Source: Perognathus longimembris pacificus
Taxonomy: Eukaryota > Chordata > Mammalia > Rodentia > Heteromyidae
NCBI RefSeq assembly: GCF_023159225.1
Contig: NC_063161.1
Span: forward strand, 69,530,767 to 69,594,766
Length of the DNA stretch: 64,000 bases
Reading direction: 5' to 3'
The notes beneath the pieces are model-generated. The model was not told where the DNA came from, made no database searches, and worked only from the letters and a program-made list of their open reading frames with translations. The translations under genes and the position numbers were made by a program. Each line of letters starts with the position of its first letter. Within the stretch, counting starts at the first letter, position 1. Below are positions 1 through 11,271 of this stretch, in pieces.

Positions 1-639
1 GTCCTTTGTGGGCATCACAGCACCATGTCCTCGCTTGGGGTCTCCCTGCCCTCCTTCCATGGGGGGCGCAGGGTTCTTCCCTCCCCTGTGGCTCCAATGC
101 ACGCCAGAAGTGAACCCGGACGCATCCTGGTGGAGTCCCAACATGTCAACACCTGGGCCCAGCATCCTTGTCTCCATCAGGATGGCTGCTGGGGGGAGCG
201 TGGGAGCACCCCAGCCCTGCCACTCGCATCAGTCCTCCTGTGGGTGGAGCGCTGGCGCAGGCTGTTAGCTGGCTGTCCTCATTCAGGAAGGGGGTGTCTG
301 CCATGGCGCAGGCTCATCTGTTGGACGGTACCCCTCTTCCCAGCGAGCGTCTGGTGTTGGGAAGTGGTGAGCACATGAGGAACTGGGCCTTTGTGGCCCT
401 GGGTCACCCAGCAAGCCCCACAGGGCCCTGGTGTTCTGGAGGGGCCGGAGGGAGTCGGGCTCCTGGCCCAGACACAGCGGCCTGCACCCTGTGCTCTCTG
501 CAGCAGGGACAGCAGGAACTACATGAGACACCTCACCTGCCTTCACAGTGCTCAACCCCACATGGCAGCCCATGGGCCCACTTTTTGTAGTACTGGGGTT
601 TGACCTCCAGCAGGTGTTCTACCCCTTGATCAGGCAGGG
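1..639. other. Single-copy intergenic stretch
   Basis: GC-rich DNA with no recognisable SINE or L1. Short overlapping ORFs occur on both strands but none has a family motif, a plausible splice-bounded structure or a consistent frame. I looked on the minus strand for MYH16 exons, expected upstream of KPNA7 from human synteny, and recognised none. Confidence 0.4.
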
Positions 640-865
640 GAGAGCTATTTTGCCTGGGGCCAGCTTGAGGCCAGCCTGGACCAAGATTCTTCTACCTATG
701 CCTACAGATAGCCAGGGTTCATAGGTGCCTGCCACCACACCCCCCTAATTGATTGAAAGGGGGTCTTGAGAACGTCTTTCCTGGGTTGGTGTGGAACCAT
801 GATCCTCCCCATCTCTGCCTCCCAAGTGCTAGGATTATAGATCTGAGCCTCCACACCTGCCAGCT
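640..865 (-). repeat. Degenerate B1-type SINE
   Basis: Antisense B1 landmarks are visible: a version of the cctcccaagtgctaggatta block near 820-838 and a trailing gcctccacacctgcc. Strongly diverged, so an old copy. Confidence 0.55.
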
Positions 866-957
866 TTTTCAATGTCTTTTTTAGTATAATTTTATTGTTA
901 TGTTATTTGTTATTTTAAAGAAACACAGAGAAAGCAAACCACCTTTAAAGAAAAATT

Positions 958-1195
958 TGAACTGGGAGCCAGTTGCTTACACTTATCATTCTAGCTTCTC
1001 AGGAGGCTGAGTTCTGAGGATGTTAGTTTAAAGCCAGCCCAGACAGACAAATCTTTAAGACTCTTATCTCCAATTAACTAAAGGCCAGAAGCAGAGCTGT
1101 GGCTCAAGCTGTAGAGTACAAGCTATGAGCAAAAATGGCAAGGGATAGCAAGAGGACATGAGTTCAAACCCAGTATACAGACACACACAGATACA
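958..1195 (+). repeat. B1-dID SINE
   Basis: Left B1 half carries a caggaggctgag block; the right half carries agctgtggctcaagctgtag. The 3' end runs into a short CA/TG-rich tract near 1180-1215. Confidence 0.75.
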
Positions 1196-1544
1196 CACGT
1201 GTGTATGTGTGCATGCAGATGGAAAATGTAAATGGCAGCACAAGCCTAGCAATTGATGTGTCTTGCTCCTAGGTGAGGCAAACAGGTTCACCCCTCCTGC
1301 CCACAATTTCTTCATCCATATGAGAACAGGACCAGCTCTTAAGTTCCAGTGTCTAGGACACACGATTCAGAACAGAAGTCACAATAGGACCAGCACGGGG
1401 TAGAAGTGACAGCTTTCATTGCCATCTAACATTCCCCTCATGTCAGATGTGACATTATGGCCTCCTGACACCAGCAGCCAGATACCATTACAATACCACA
1501 AATACATTTGTAATTTATTTTATTTTTTAAATGTAGTTTACCTA

Positions 1545-1775
1545 TTGTGGGGCTTGACCGCAGGGGCCGCACATTGTCCCTGAGCTGTTTTCCTAAAGGC
1601 TAGCACTGTGCCACTTTGAGCCACAGAGCCCTTTCCAGTTTTTTGAATGGTTAATTGGACATAAGAGTCTCTTAGACTTTTTGCCTGGGCTGGATTTGAA
1701 CCTCGATCCTCAGATCTCAGCCTCCTGAGTAGCTAGGATTACAGAAGCAAGCCACTAGCACCTCACTCATGTATA
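1545..1775 (-). repeat. B1-dID SINE
   Basis: Full-length antisense copy: the diverged ID half (gtccctgagctg, then ccactttgagccacag) precedes the B1 half (cagcctcctgagtagctagg). The T-rich stretch just before it is the A-tail. Confidence 0.8.
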
Positions 1776-1777
1776 AT

Positions 1778-1872
1778 TTTTTGAGAGGTTGTGTTAGAGG
1801 CTCAGGCTGGCCTCTAACTCATGATCCTCGTGCCTCGGCCTCCTGATACTGGGGTTACAAGTGTGTACCCAA
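1778..1872 (-). repeat. B1 monomer SINE
   Basis: Antisense B1 only, with ctggcctctaactcatgatcc and cctcctgatactggggtta blocks; abuts the preceding SINE, suggesting insertion next to or into its tail. Confidence 0.6.
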
Positions 1873-1957
1873 TTTACCGTTAGTATTATAATAACAGTAT
1901 TTCAATTTGGCTTCCTTTGTAGTCTGGTGTGTTTGATTTATTTAAAAATACTACCAA

Positions 1958-2132
1958 TGGGCTAAGTGCTGGCGACTCACCCCTGTAATCCTAGCTACTC
2001 AGAGGCTGATATCTGAGGAGCACAGTTCAAAGTGAGCCTGGCCAGGAAAGTGTCTGTGGGACTCTCAACTAGAAAAGAAGTAGTTCAAGCCCCAGGACCT
2101 GCACAAAAATAATAATAATAAAAAAAAAATCT
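1958..2132 (+). repeat. B1-dID SINE with internal deletion
   Basis: The B1 half is complete (cctgtaatcctagctactca) but most of the ID half is missing: the sequence jumps from the linker to caagccccaggacctgc and then an (AAT)n/A-rich tail. Confidence 0.7.
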
Positions 2133-2217
2133 AAAGGTTGCAGGAATGGGGTAAAGAGGGAAAATGGAAGATAACAAAGGAAAAAGTGGCACTGTTCCAA
2201 AAGAAATGTACTCATGG

Positions 2218-2398
2218 GGGCTGGGAATATGGCCTAGTGGCAAGAGTGCTTGCCTCCTATACAGGAAGGCTTGGATTTGATTCCTCAGCCCCACATACAT
2301 AGAAAATGGCCAGAAGTGGCGCTGTGGCTCAAGTGGTAGAGTGCTAGCCTTGAGCAAAAAGAAGCCAGGGACAGTGCTCAGGCCCTGAATCCATGGCA
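2218..2398 (+). repeat. Dimeric ID-like SINE (IDL type)
   Basis: Starts ggctgggaatatggcctagt and has both ID-derived halves: tRNA-like A/B-box region, then ggccagaagtggcgctgtgg and cttgagcaaaaagaagccag. Low divergence from the other IDL copies in the window; the 3' tail is lost. Confidence 0.85.
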
Positions 2399-2417
2399 AT
2401 CACTGACACCTGGCTAA

Positions 2418-2540
2418 CCTTTTTGTTTTATTTTGTTTTGTTTTTGACAAGTTCTCACTGTGTACCCATGTTGATTCTCAAGATTCTCCAGCCGCTGCTT
2501 CCCTGGTGCTGGGATTTCAGGTGTGTACCACCGCTTCACA
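2418..2540 (-). repeat. B1 SINE
   Basis: Antisense B1 preceded by a TTTTG-repeat tail; recognisable ttctcactgtgtacc and ggtgctgggatttcaggtgt blocks. Confidence 0.6.
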
Positions 2541-2859
2541 AAGGGCAGTCTTCTCCAAGTCACCTTGAGCAACTTGGTCTAGGGCTTCTCCTAGGGCTTT
2601 CCATCCTCCCAGGCCCTCTTTGGGAAGCTACAGTCACTCCATAGAAACTTCCTTTTGTCCTTTGTTGTTCCTTGATGGCTCCAGTAGGGTATCTTTTTGC
2701 TGTCTAGTTCCTGTGGTTACACGGATGGAAGTCTCTGGGAAGATGAGACCAAAATCCACAGGAAAAGAAAATGTAAGGATCAACCAAGTCATATTGAGCT
2801 ACGCTGGGATGTCATTAGTGCAGAGTCTCTGCCCATGTCTTGTGGTTCTTTTGCCTGGC

Positions 2860-3062
2860 CCTTCCACCCTCCCTCCCTCCCTCCCTTCCACCCTCCCTCC
2901 CTCCCTCCCTCCTTCCTTCCCTCCCTCCCTCCCTTCTTCTCTCCCTCCCTCCCTCCTCCCTGCTCCTCCACCTCCTCCTGCTCCTTCTCCCCCTTCTGTC
3001 CCTCTCTCCCTCTCCCCTCTCCTTCCCCCTCTCTCTGTTTCTCTTTGTTTCTTTCTCTCTTT
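2860..3062. repeat. Polypyrimidine microsatellite (CCCT/CTTC)n
   Basis: About 200 bp almost free of purines on the + strand, mainly CCCT units passing into mixed CT. It ends exactly where an antisense SINE begins, so it probably grew from that SINE's A-rich tail. Confidence 0.9.
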
Positions 3063-3245
3063 GTGATTCTGGGCTTTGGACTCAGGGACCCTGTTTTCTA
3101 GCTTAGTGCTCTACCACTTGAGCCCACTCCTTTTCCTTTTCATTTTATTTTTCAGACAGACTATTACACTTGTTCCCTGGCTAGCCTTGAGCCCAGATCC
3201 TGCCATCTCCATATCCCCACTCATTGGGATTACATGTCTTCACTA
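3063..3245 (-). repeat. B1-dID SINE
   Basis: Antisense: tctaccacttgagccc marks the ID half and tcattgggattacatg the B1 half. The middle is short and diverged. Confidence 0.65.
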
Positions 3246-3249
3246 CTAA

Positions 3250-4650
3250 ATCCGGGTCCCTGGGTTGCTTGTCAGTTGTGGGTGAAGTCAAGACAAGACA
3301 CTCTCCTTTGTGGATACCATAGTGTGCTTATGTATATGTGTTTAATTGTCCTGCTATGGACCACGTGTTTCTGTCATGGTATTACCTGGGGCAGACACCT
3401 TGCCTCCTTCCCAAGGAGTCATGTCTTTCGTACTGGTCTCCTCCCCAGCTCCCACCAGCCCCCACTGTATTCATGGCCCCTGGCAAGACCCGTGGACTCA
3501 CCCCACTCCGACTTTCCAAGACTGTAGCTCTTCTCAGGCATTTTCATAACCAGGACCCAGGTGCTTTTTTTTCTTTTGAAACAATGAACCAAAATCACAA
3601 AAAACTAAACTGGGCTGTAGAGTTGGGAAGCTTCAGGCATGGCTGGGTCTGAGGCTAGCGTGGCTCTATGTGCCTTCCTTCCCCAGTGGATAGGGCAGGG
3701 GAAGGGAGCAGATCTGGTTTTCCATCCTCCCTGCCTGGGTCTCCCTGTAGCTTGGCTCCCTCCTGTCCCCTGGGAGAGGGCTGCCAGCACCCCTCATGGA
3801 TGCCATCTTCCTGGAGGAGCTTTCTGCTTGTCCGCAGCACCCCCCACTCCCTGCCTCCCATCTCCCCACACCTCCCTGAGCGCACACTGGGAGAGTCTGG
3901 GTGTCCAGCCAGGCCAGGGGGCAGTGCCTTGTATACCTGCCTGATGGTCTGAGCCAGCAGACCCTTAGAAAGGAAAAGAAGCCCTCGGGGCCCTGGAGGT
4001 TTCTCTGTCCTGCTGTCCAGGGACACGCTGAGGGTTCAGGACACTCACCTTCCTCTCCTTGGCCTTGGGAACCCAGTCACCTCCGCTGGGGTGCAGGCCA
4101 AGGACAGAAATAGACCAGCAGGGTCATAAGCTCTCCTCTAAAGCTAGAGGCAGAGCTGTGCCCAAGTCGGTTCACCTACAGGCTTTGGTGTGGAGATGCT
4201 TGGCAGCCGTTTGGTTGATTTCTTAGGGCCTTCCCCGTGCTTTGAGTGGACATCGTACTTGGGGTCACACCCACGGCTCCCCAGCTCCCATAGCTTGCAA
4301 AGGCAGCATGTGACATGTGACTGTATTGTGCTGACCTCTGTCCTGAATCCCTGATGCTGGCTCTCAGGGTCTCCCCAGGCCAGCAAGGCCCTGCTCCCCG
4401 CTGGTCTCTCCCATCTGTGACATGGTGCTGGGCTGAGCCCTAGTCCTCTGCCCAGGTTTAGAGATGAGCCTCGGGGGCATTCCTCATACCAACCACCCTC
4501 ACCTCCCTCTCCATCCATCAAGGTTCCAATGACTTTCCTTCAGATTTAGGTGAAATGGATATGACAGAATAAACCAACCAAAAGATCCAGTGGCATGTAT
4601 TGTATAATTGGGGTTGTGCGAATGACACTTGTGCCTAGTGTCCCAATGTC
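3250..4650. other. Single-copy intergenic stretch
   Basis: No repeat recognised. The only gene-like signal is on the minus strand at 4085-4049: a pyrimidine-rich acceptor ending CCCCAG, 37 nt, then a GTGAGT donor (see findings). No protein family could be assigned. Confidence 0.4.
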
Positions 4651-4687
4651 TAGCTCTATCTGTCCATCATCTATCTGTCAGTCTGAC

Positions 4688-4792
4688 TCATCTACGTGAG
4701 ACAGTCTCCCACAGAGCCGAGACTGGTCTTGAACTCGCCGTCCTCCTGCCTCAGCCTTACAGATCCGCAACTCCACCCACAGCCAGTGTGGC
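4688..4792 (-). repeat. B1 SINE
   Basis: Antisense B1 with gagacagtctcccacagagcc, ggtcttgaactcgccgtcct and cctgcctcagcc in order. Confidence 0.6.
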
Positions 4793-5139
4793 AACATTCT
4801 TATCGGACCCCCCTCTCCCAAGGAAACCTAGTGTCCCATTATATGGTTTCTCCGCAGCCCCTAGGAAGCCCCACGTTGCCTTCTGTTTGTGGATGTGCCT
4901 GTCCTGACTGTCTCCTATGAGCGGGGCCTCCGACACGCAGCCTTCCTCCTCTGTCGTGTTTTCCACCTGGCATGTTTTCCAGAGTCACAGGGGTCAAAGC
5001 ATGTCTGGAAGCTTCTTCCCGAGTGGCTAACAAGAGTCATGGGGAGGAGGCCCCAGGGGGTCTGAGTACTTGCCAGCTGAAAAGCACATGGGCCACTCCC
5101 ACACTGGCTGCTCAGAACTCTACTGGGAACTGCTGTGCA

Positions 5140-5142
<3 letters not shown>

Positions 5143-5206
<64 letters not shown>

Positions 5207-5224
5207 AGAGACAGAGAGAGAGAC

Positions 5225-5254
<30 letters not shown>
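5143..5254. repeat. Compound microsatellite (TG)n(AG)n
   Basis: About 14 TG units switch to GA/AG units near 5171, with a few GGGA and ACAGAG interruptions. On one strand this is a purine run of over 80 bases. Confidence 0.95.
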
Positions 5255-5255
<1 letters not shown>

Positions 5256-5532
5256 AATGCCTCTTTTCAGTCCTCCTAGCTCTTTGTGTAGGTCTGGCCA
5301 TCATTCCATGTTCAGCTTCTTGAGGACGCACCACGCTGTCTCCCAATCATTTCACACTCACCAGGGCTCCCGATTGTCCACTCCGTGGCCAGCACTTCCT
5401 CCTCTCTTTTTCTGGTTCTTTGGTTTATATTTCCTAGTGAGGAATGGTATCGGGCACTCCCTGTGCTCCTTGGCATCTGTGTTCCATCTTTGCGAAATGT
5501 CTCCTAAGTCCTTAGCCACTTATTTTCCTGTG

Positions 5533-5636
5533 AATTTGGAGACAGGGTCTCACTGCGTGGTCCAGGGGGGGCCTGTTTCAGCTTCCTCCCCAAGTGCTGG
5601 CATTACAGGTGGGAGCCACCACACCTGCCTCCTTTG
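5533..5636 (-). repeat. B1 SINE
   Basis: Antisense monomer beginning ggagacagggtctcactgcg and ending with a gggagccaccacacctgcc block. Confidence 0.7.
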
Positions 5637-5639
5637 GCC

Positions 5640-5880
5640 AATTTTCACTTGGGTTGTTTGCTTTTCTGTGGTTGGGTGGCAAGTCTCCTTTATATATGTT
5701 GGGCACTGGCTCCTTACTACATATATGACTTGTCAATATTTTTCCCTATTATTTTGCTTTTCCATTTTTAGATAATATCTTTTGATGCCTGATGCTTAAT
5801 TCTGATATAGTCCTATTTATTCTTTAGTTTTCCACTTGTGCTCTTGGTAAATTCAAGGTCTTAAAGATTTGCCTGTTTTG
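5640..5880 (-). mobile_element. Ancient LINE-1 fragment (antisense)
   Basis: T-rich sequence with the antisense layout of the L1 ORF2 endonuclease/RT-to-3' region common in mammals: gggttgtttgcttttctg, then tttatatatgttgggcactg, then tatttttccctattattttg. Too decayed for a subfamily. Confidence 0.5.
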
Positions 5881-5904
5881 CCTTGTTTCTGTTGTTACTG
5901 GGGT

Positions 5905-6030
5905 TTTTTGTTTGCTCACCTGAGACAGGACTTCATTTTGTAGCCAGGGCTGGCCTTGAATTGACAATCCTCCTGCCTTCTCCCTCCTGAGAGGTGAGAT
6001 CACATGTATCCACTCCCGTGCCTAGGTTTT
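5905..6030 (-). repeat. B1 SINE
   Basis: Antisense: gagacaggacttcattttgt, ggctggccttgaattgacaa, then a cctcctgagaggtgagatca block replacing the usual tgggatta. Confidence 0.6.
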
Positions 6031-6672
6031 CTTCTATGTGTCACCTGGTTTCTGATTCTGTATTCACGTGTTGACCAATAATGGGCTATCTTTTATTTTC
6101 CCTGAAGTGTTGTGGATTGAACTCCGTGGCATGCTAGGTAGGCAGGCAATATACCATCCGAACCCTTCTGCCACACTGGTCATTTTCCTTTTGTTTTATT
6201 GCAGGTGTGGTCTCATGCTTTTGCTTGGAGCCAGTCTGGGATCTCAGTCTCTTATTTACACCTCCCGCATAGCGGGGCACAAGGCTCCTGGATGTCTATG
6301 AAGGAGTCTTAAGAGGACACAGATGAAGAGTCATGTAGAGAGAGCAAAGTTTGGAGGAGTCCAGGCAGGCAGGAGGCGCCTCGCTCCTGGACCTGGGGTG
6401 CAGAACCCTCTCGCACTTGAATGTACCATTGCTCACACCCAGGGAGCTGTCTGCACCCGGCAGCTCCAAGATTACTCAGCAGGCTTCATTGCCCAGTGCC
6501 TGTCTATTATTCACTCAGTTTCCAGTCCCTTTTTCTTCATAGATGATGGGTGGGGCTGGGAGCCCCAGGCTGACAGCTGCTGATTTTCCTGGTGAGCTCA
6601 CTAGGAGCAACAGGGTTAGAACAAAAGATGCCCTGTCACCTGGGGAAGCCCAGAGGACCTGGGAGCTCTGAG

Positions 6673-6785
6673 GTAGGCTGGGCGTGGTGGTGGCAAGCCC
6701 AGCATCCCAGCTACTTGGGAGGCAGAGGTGGAAGGATCCTGGTATAAGCCTGGCCCATTCAGAAAATTAACTGAGGGCAAAAAGA
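6673..6785 (+). repeat. B1 SINE
   Basis: Sense monomer: ggctgggcgtggtggtggc, cagctacttgggaggcagag, and a purine-rich A-tail (gaaggagaaaagaaaag). Confidence 0.75.
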
Positions 6786-6814
6786 AGGAGAAAAGAAAAG
6801 AGTTAGGAGGGAGG

Positions 6815-6988
6815 CGAGTTATGTGGCCTAGTGGTAGAGTGCTTGCCTAGCATGCATGAAGCCTTGGGTTTGAATCCTCAGCACCACAGAAACAGAATAA
6901 TCCAGAAGTGGCTAGCCTTGAGCAAAAGGACAAAGCCAGAGACAATGCTCAGGCCCTGAGTCCAAGTCCCAGGACATGCAAAAGAAAA
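6815..6988 (+). repeat. Dimeric ID-like SINE
   Basis: Sense copy with gcttgcctagcatgcatgaa in the first half and a shortened second half from which the ctgtggctcaagtggt segment is deleted. Ends in an (AAAG)n tail. Confidence 0.75.
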
Positions 6989-6999
6989 AAGAAAGAAAG

Positions 7000-7847
7000 A
7001 AAGAACAAACTAGGAGGGAAACCCTGAGTTCCATGCCGGGTGCTAACAAAAAGAAAAAAGAAAAGCAAAGGAAAAACGATGTCTGGGTCAGAAACATGGG
7101 CTTAAATAGCAAGTAAGGAAGTACAAGGCTGGCTTGCCATCCCGTGACTCAGGAAATGATCCGGGCATAGGGTGGCAGAGCAAATGTGCATTTTCTGTGT
7201 GCCACACCTCAATGCTTCCCTGGGGCTGTAGATCTTGCCAGTCAAGAGCTTGGACTCCGGGGGTTTGAGCCACCCCTCTGCCCCATGCCTGCTCTTTTGC
7301 TGCCTCACTTTTCTATCCAGGAAATGAGTACCACAGAGCCACCTTCCTTAGTAGCTATTAAATGTGTTCATCTAGGTGAAGTACTGAGAATTCCAGAAGC
7401 ATCAGGTGGGGTGAATGGAAGCCAGGCCACCACAGGCAGGGCTCCCTGTGGTGGAGGGAGCAGCAGGGGTAGGGGCAGAAGGCCAGTCTACCCCACAGCA
7501 GTGAGGAGCCCCCCTCCCCACTCCCCACCCCGCCTTGCCTGTGTATCCCTCCCTCCCTCTTCCCTCTTCCTTTCTTTCCCAGCTCTGTGCTGGCTTTTTC
7601 TTTTCCTTCAAGGAACTAGCAAAGACAAAAATAACTAGATGCTTCCTCTGCCCTTAGGCTTCTGTCTCCTTCCAGGAGTTTCCTTTGTTTTTCTCTGGAC
7701 CTCCAGCAAGCAAACCCTGAGCTAAGACAGCCCCAGGAGAAATGAGGAGTTGGTGAGACAGAGGCTGAGGGGTGAGGCCTGCTCCCTGCTAAAACCATGG
7801 GCCAGATCGGGATAGAACCCAGTTCTCTGTCTAGACAAGCCAATGTA
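7000..7847. other. Mostly single-copy intergenic DNA
   Basis: A-rich remnants to about 7080, then unique DNA. A C-rich segment at 7505-7560 contains CCCT runs. No gene recognised. Confidence 0.35.
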
Positions 7848-7945
7848 GGCCCCGTGTGGTGGCTCATACCTGTTATCCCAACTGTGGAGGTACGGTATTT
7901 ACAAAAAAGTTGAGCATGGTAGTACATGCCTGTAATATGGGCTGG
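7848..7945 (+). repeat. B1 SINE fragment
   Basis: Two B1-like starts in tandem: ggtggctcatacctgttatc near 7857 and atggtagtacatgcctgtaa near 7916. Truncated. Confidence 0.5.
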
Positions 7946-8147
7946 ATATGCCCCCCCACCCCCCAGATGGCCAAGCAGGCAGCGGCCTGAGTCGAGGACT
8001 GGGCATAGGGCTGGGCCCTAGGGGTACTCAGCAGGCTCTGTGGCAGGTCCCCTCCACTGGCTGCCAGTGCTGCCCGCACCAGGTCCCCAGAAGCCCCTTG
8101 GGTTCATAGAAAAGGGCAGCTCCAGAGGCTTCATTTCCCCATCTTCC

Positions 8148-8300
8148 TTCTGCACGTGTCGTATTTGTCTTGGGGTCTGGTTTCTTTCACTTGCCATCAT
8201 GATCTCTGGCTCCATCTGGTTTCTGCTTGGTTTTTCTTCTGTAAATCACATCCTTTCACATTATTGCATGCGTCTCCATGGCTAATGTCCAAAGTTTTCA
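8148..8300 (-). mobile_element. Ancient LINE-1 3' fragment (antisense)
   Basis: cttggggtctggtttctttc, then tgatctctggctccatctgg follows the antisense layout of the 3' end of L1 ORF2. The intact L1 here has tgggtctggctcacttcact at the same place. Confidence 0.5.
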
Positions 8301-9087
8301 TGGCCAGCACCACAAAAGGCTTCTGGAATCTGAAATGATTTTGAATGAAAAAGAGGCCAAAAATGCCAGTGGATACCAGGGGGCTCCCCTCAGATCCCCA
8401 CTGAGCGGCTGGGAGGGTCCTTTCTGGAACCTTCCCAGAGGTTCATTCCCAGCTGTCTTTGGCCACCAGGGAGGAGGGGAGGGAGGAGGGGAGGGGTCAG
8501 CGCCCTCCCAGCGGGGATATGGGGTGAAGCCCTGGCCAGATCACTTTGTGCTCTTGAAAGACCAAACATGGACACAGAGCCTGGGCTGAGAAATAGCCCC
8601 TTGCCCCAGAGAGCCTTGGAATTCTGCAAGGTCCTCTCAGGGAGGGGCACGGGACACAGCTGCTGGAACCTTCCTTCCTGACTTTGATGGGGAAGATGAG
8701 GGCCTGCCACCCGCTGCTCTGCACACGAGGCTCCTGCATGTCCAGCCCAGGGCCTGAGTGAAGATTTCCCCAGTGCCAATCCCACCTCAGGAGTCTCTCT
8801 TCACAGCCACCTGGAGATGTCCACCCAACTGGGATCCGTGGGCGCCCAGGGCATCTGGGGCAGCCTTGCAGGTCTCCTTTCTCTCTCTTGTTTGCTTGTG
8901 GCTTACAGGGCAGCTAGACTTCTATCTCATGTATGCAAGTCACATCTTCCTTTATTATTACCTTGGGAATATATTTTTTTAAACTTTCTAGCCTTTTATT
9001 TCCCTTCCCCTCTCCCTTACCTCAGCATGACAGCACTGGTGTTTGTCAAAAAGTGTCTGCCTGTCTCTGTTCCTCTCTGTTTCTTTA
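8301..9087. other. Single-copy intergenic stretch
   Basis: No SINE or L1 recognised. A GGAGGGGA-rich patch sits at 8469-8495. ORFs on both strands here are short and lack splice context. Confidence 0.35.
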
Positions 9088-9202
9088 GGACAGGGTCTCA
9101 TCCTGGGGTCCAGGCTAGCCACATACTCACAATCTTCCTCCCTTTGCCTCCCCAGTGTTGGGTTCGCAGGTGTACACTACCTTGACCAGCCTTCGTTTGG
9201 TT
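9088..9202 (-). repeat. B1 SINE
   Basis: Antisense: ggacagggtctcatcctggg, aggctagccacatactcaca, cctccccagtgttgggttcg. Confidence 0.65.
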
Positions 9203-9900
9203 TTCTCACAGGAGGGGCATCTATCAAGCTCAGCTGCATCCGGCACATCCATGTCCTCAAGTGGCTTCAGTGATCCCAGGGTTCACTCTGGCTGGCCGGC
9301 TGGCTGTGGCTCATCTCTTCACCTCTGTTGAGTTCTCACAGTGCATTTGTGTCTCCTTTCAGAAACTGGCCTCTGCCTATCTCAGGCTTTCAGAGTCTCA
9401 GTTAGATGCCACAGCTGCTGTGGCCAGTGTTTATGGCACAGATGTGGACTGGGCTCCACAGCTGGATAGGAAGGACGAGTAGCAGCAGAAATGGTGAAGA
9501 GGCGATTGTCCTGTAGAAGCACAGGGAGGCTGGGAGTCATTGGTGGGTGAGGAGGGGAGGAGAGAGGAGGGATGGGGCTGCCTGAGCTCCATGAGGGCCT
9601 GGAGAAGGCAGAGGTGTGGGGGTGAGGGCCTCCAGATAAGAGCCCTGGTTCCTGGCATCACTGGGAGCCATTGCTGGTCCTGAGCTATGGCTTCCTTATC
9701 TCAGATGCTGACACTGTGTTCCCTCTCCTCCCTCCCTCCCTGCCTGCCACTCCTCCCTCCTTCACACTGTGTCCTGTCTTCTGCTCTTCCTCAGTTTCCT
9801 CCTATGGGAATCTCCATGAGTGACACAGCTCCCCTGTGCAATGGGGCAGGGAGGGACTGCTCAGGGAACAGCGGGAAGCGAGGAAGTCAGGAATGTTCAG

Positions 9901-10028
9901 CACTGACACATTTATATCCCTGTGTGCATCTAGGGGGTGCACTGACACATTTACATCCGTTTGTGCATGTAGGGGGTTGCTGGACACTAGACACAAGTAT
10001 GTATGTAGGGGGGTGCTGGACACCAGAC
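9901..10028. repeat. 39-bp minisatellite, two clear plus two degenerate units
   Basis: Unit 1 (9901-9939) and unit 2 (9940-9978) differ at only a few positions and both contain cactgacacattta and tagggggt. Two further units (to about 10028) keep only the atgtaggggg and gctggacac parts. The last unit merges into an antisense ID remnant. Confidence 0.75.
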
Positions 10029-10059
10029 AAGGGACCTCACGTGCACTCAACCACCGAGC

Positions 10060-10175
10060 TACATGCCCATCCCTTTTTGGTTCTCATTTCCAGACAGGAT
10101 CTGGTTAAATTACCCAGGCTGCAATCGGGCCAGCCTCCTGCCTCAGCTCCCTGGGTAGCTGGGATTATAGGCACA
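10060..10175 (-). repeat. B1 SINE
   Basis: Antisense: cagacaggatctggttaaat, cctcctgcctcagctccctg, gtagctgggattataggcac. Abuts a sense SINE immediately to the right. Confidence 0.7.
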
Positions 10176-10421
10176 CATCCTAGACTGGCTCATGCCTGTC
10201 ATCCTGGCTACTCAGGAGGTTGCGATGTGAGGAGGTTGAGATGTGAGGATTGTGGTTCTGAAACAAGCCTGGGCAGGAAAGTCTTTGAGACTCTTATTTC
10301 CAATGAACCAGCAAAAAAGCTAGAAGTAGAGCTAGGGCTGAAGTGGTAAAGTGCTCACCTTAAGCAGAAAAACTCAAGGAACTACAGAGCTCCTGAGTTT
10401 GATTTCCAGGGCAGGCAAACA

Positions 10422-10423
<2 letters not shown>
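10176..10423 (+). repeat. B1-dID SINE with CA tail
   Basis: Sense copy. The gaggttg(c/a)gatgtgag segment is locally duplicated near 10216-10246. The ID half (agggctgaagtggtaaagtg) leads straight into the CA microsatellite. Confidence 0.75.

Positions 10424-10472
<49 letters not shown>
10424..10472. repeat. (CA)n microsatellite
   Basis: About 24 perfect CA units starting at the 3' end of a sense SINE. Confidence 0.95.
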
Positions 10473-10476
<4 letters not shown>

Positions 10477-10519
10477 ACACTCTGGGGGCATGGTCCAAAT
10501 GGTAGACCTTCCCACCAAC

Positions 10520-10715
10520 ACAATGACCACAGTGGCTCATGGCTGACATCTGCCACTCAGGAGGCTGAGGTAGGAGGATCATGGTTTGAGACCCATCCCG
10601 GGGAAAAGTGCAAGTTTTGATCTGACAAAAGAGTGAAAGCCAGAAAGTCTGGGCTTGGTCCAAGTGACAGAGTCTGTGCCTAGCAAGTGTGAACCCCAAA
10701 AGCTACACCCCTTGA
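10520..10715 (+). repeat. B1-ID SINE
   Basis: Sense: cactcaggaggctgaggtag in the B1 half, then an ID half reduced to gcctagcaagtgtgaacccc. Confidence 0.6.
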
Positions 10716-11270
10716 TGGGAGTGGGCATGGCTTTGGTGGCTCTGGGAGGTGAGCTGGAGCAGTCCCTGGTGTCCACTTGCTGCCACCCCCACCAACATCC
10801 TGTCTCCTTTGACTCCATCTCCTGGTTTGAGGCCAGATTCCTTCCACAAGAGCCTAAAATTAGCTCCTGGAGGAGTCACAGAATCTACCCCACTCCCGAG
10901 GGGGGGGGGGACTGTGCGGCAGTTGGATGCCCATGGATGGGGGGTGTGGCCACCGCCAGTCCATGTCAGCAGCCCGGGGTGCTGGGGGCTGACCTCGGGA
11001 CCAAGTCCTTCCTGAGTCCCCCCACCCGACTCCCCAGGAGCCATCCCAGGGACTTGGAGTAGAAGCCCTTTTATAGTAACATGATAAACAAGTGTTGCTA
11101 TGGCAGTGACTAGTGATGACCAAGTTAGGATGGTAAGGTCACCCAACTCCCCTGCCTGGGGGGATCCAGGGGGTGGGGTTGTAGGGGGCACCATCCTAAA
11201 GGAAGAAACATGAAAACTGCTTTTGTTTTCAAGCACACAATCAGAAGGTAAGAAATTCTTTCTCTTTTCT
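10716..11270. other. Single-copy intergenic stretch
   Basis: No repeat family recognised; a G8-9 homopolymer lies near 10900. Overlapping ORFs on both strands are judged incidental. Confidence 0.35.
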
Positions 11271-11271
11271 T

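Noticed and set aside
2218..2300. tRNA-like A and B boxes in ID-type sequences (here and in other copies)
   Set aside because: These are tRNA-derived SINE promoters; the flanking sequence does not fold into a functional cloverleaf and the copies are dispersed.
4972..5775. 267-codon frame on +
   Set aside because: Runs through a (TG)n(AG)n tract, a B1 SINE and an old L1 fragment; no coherent protein.
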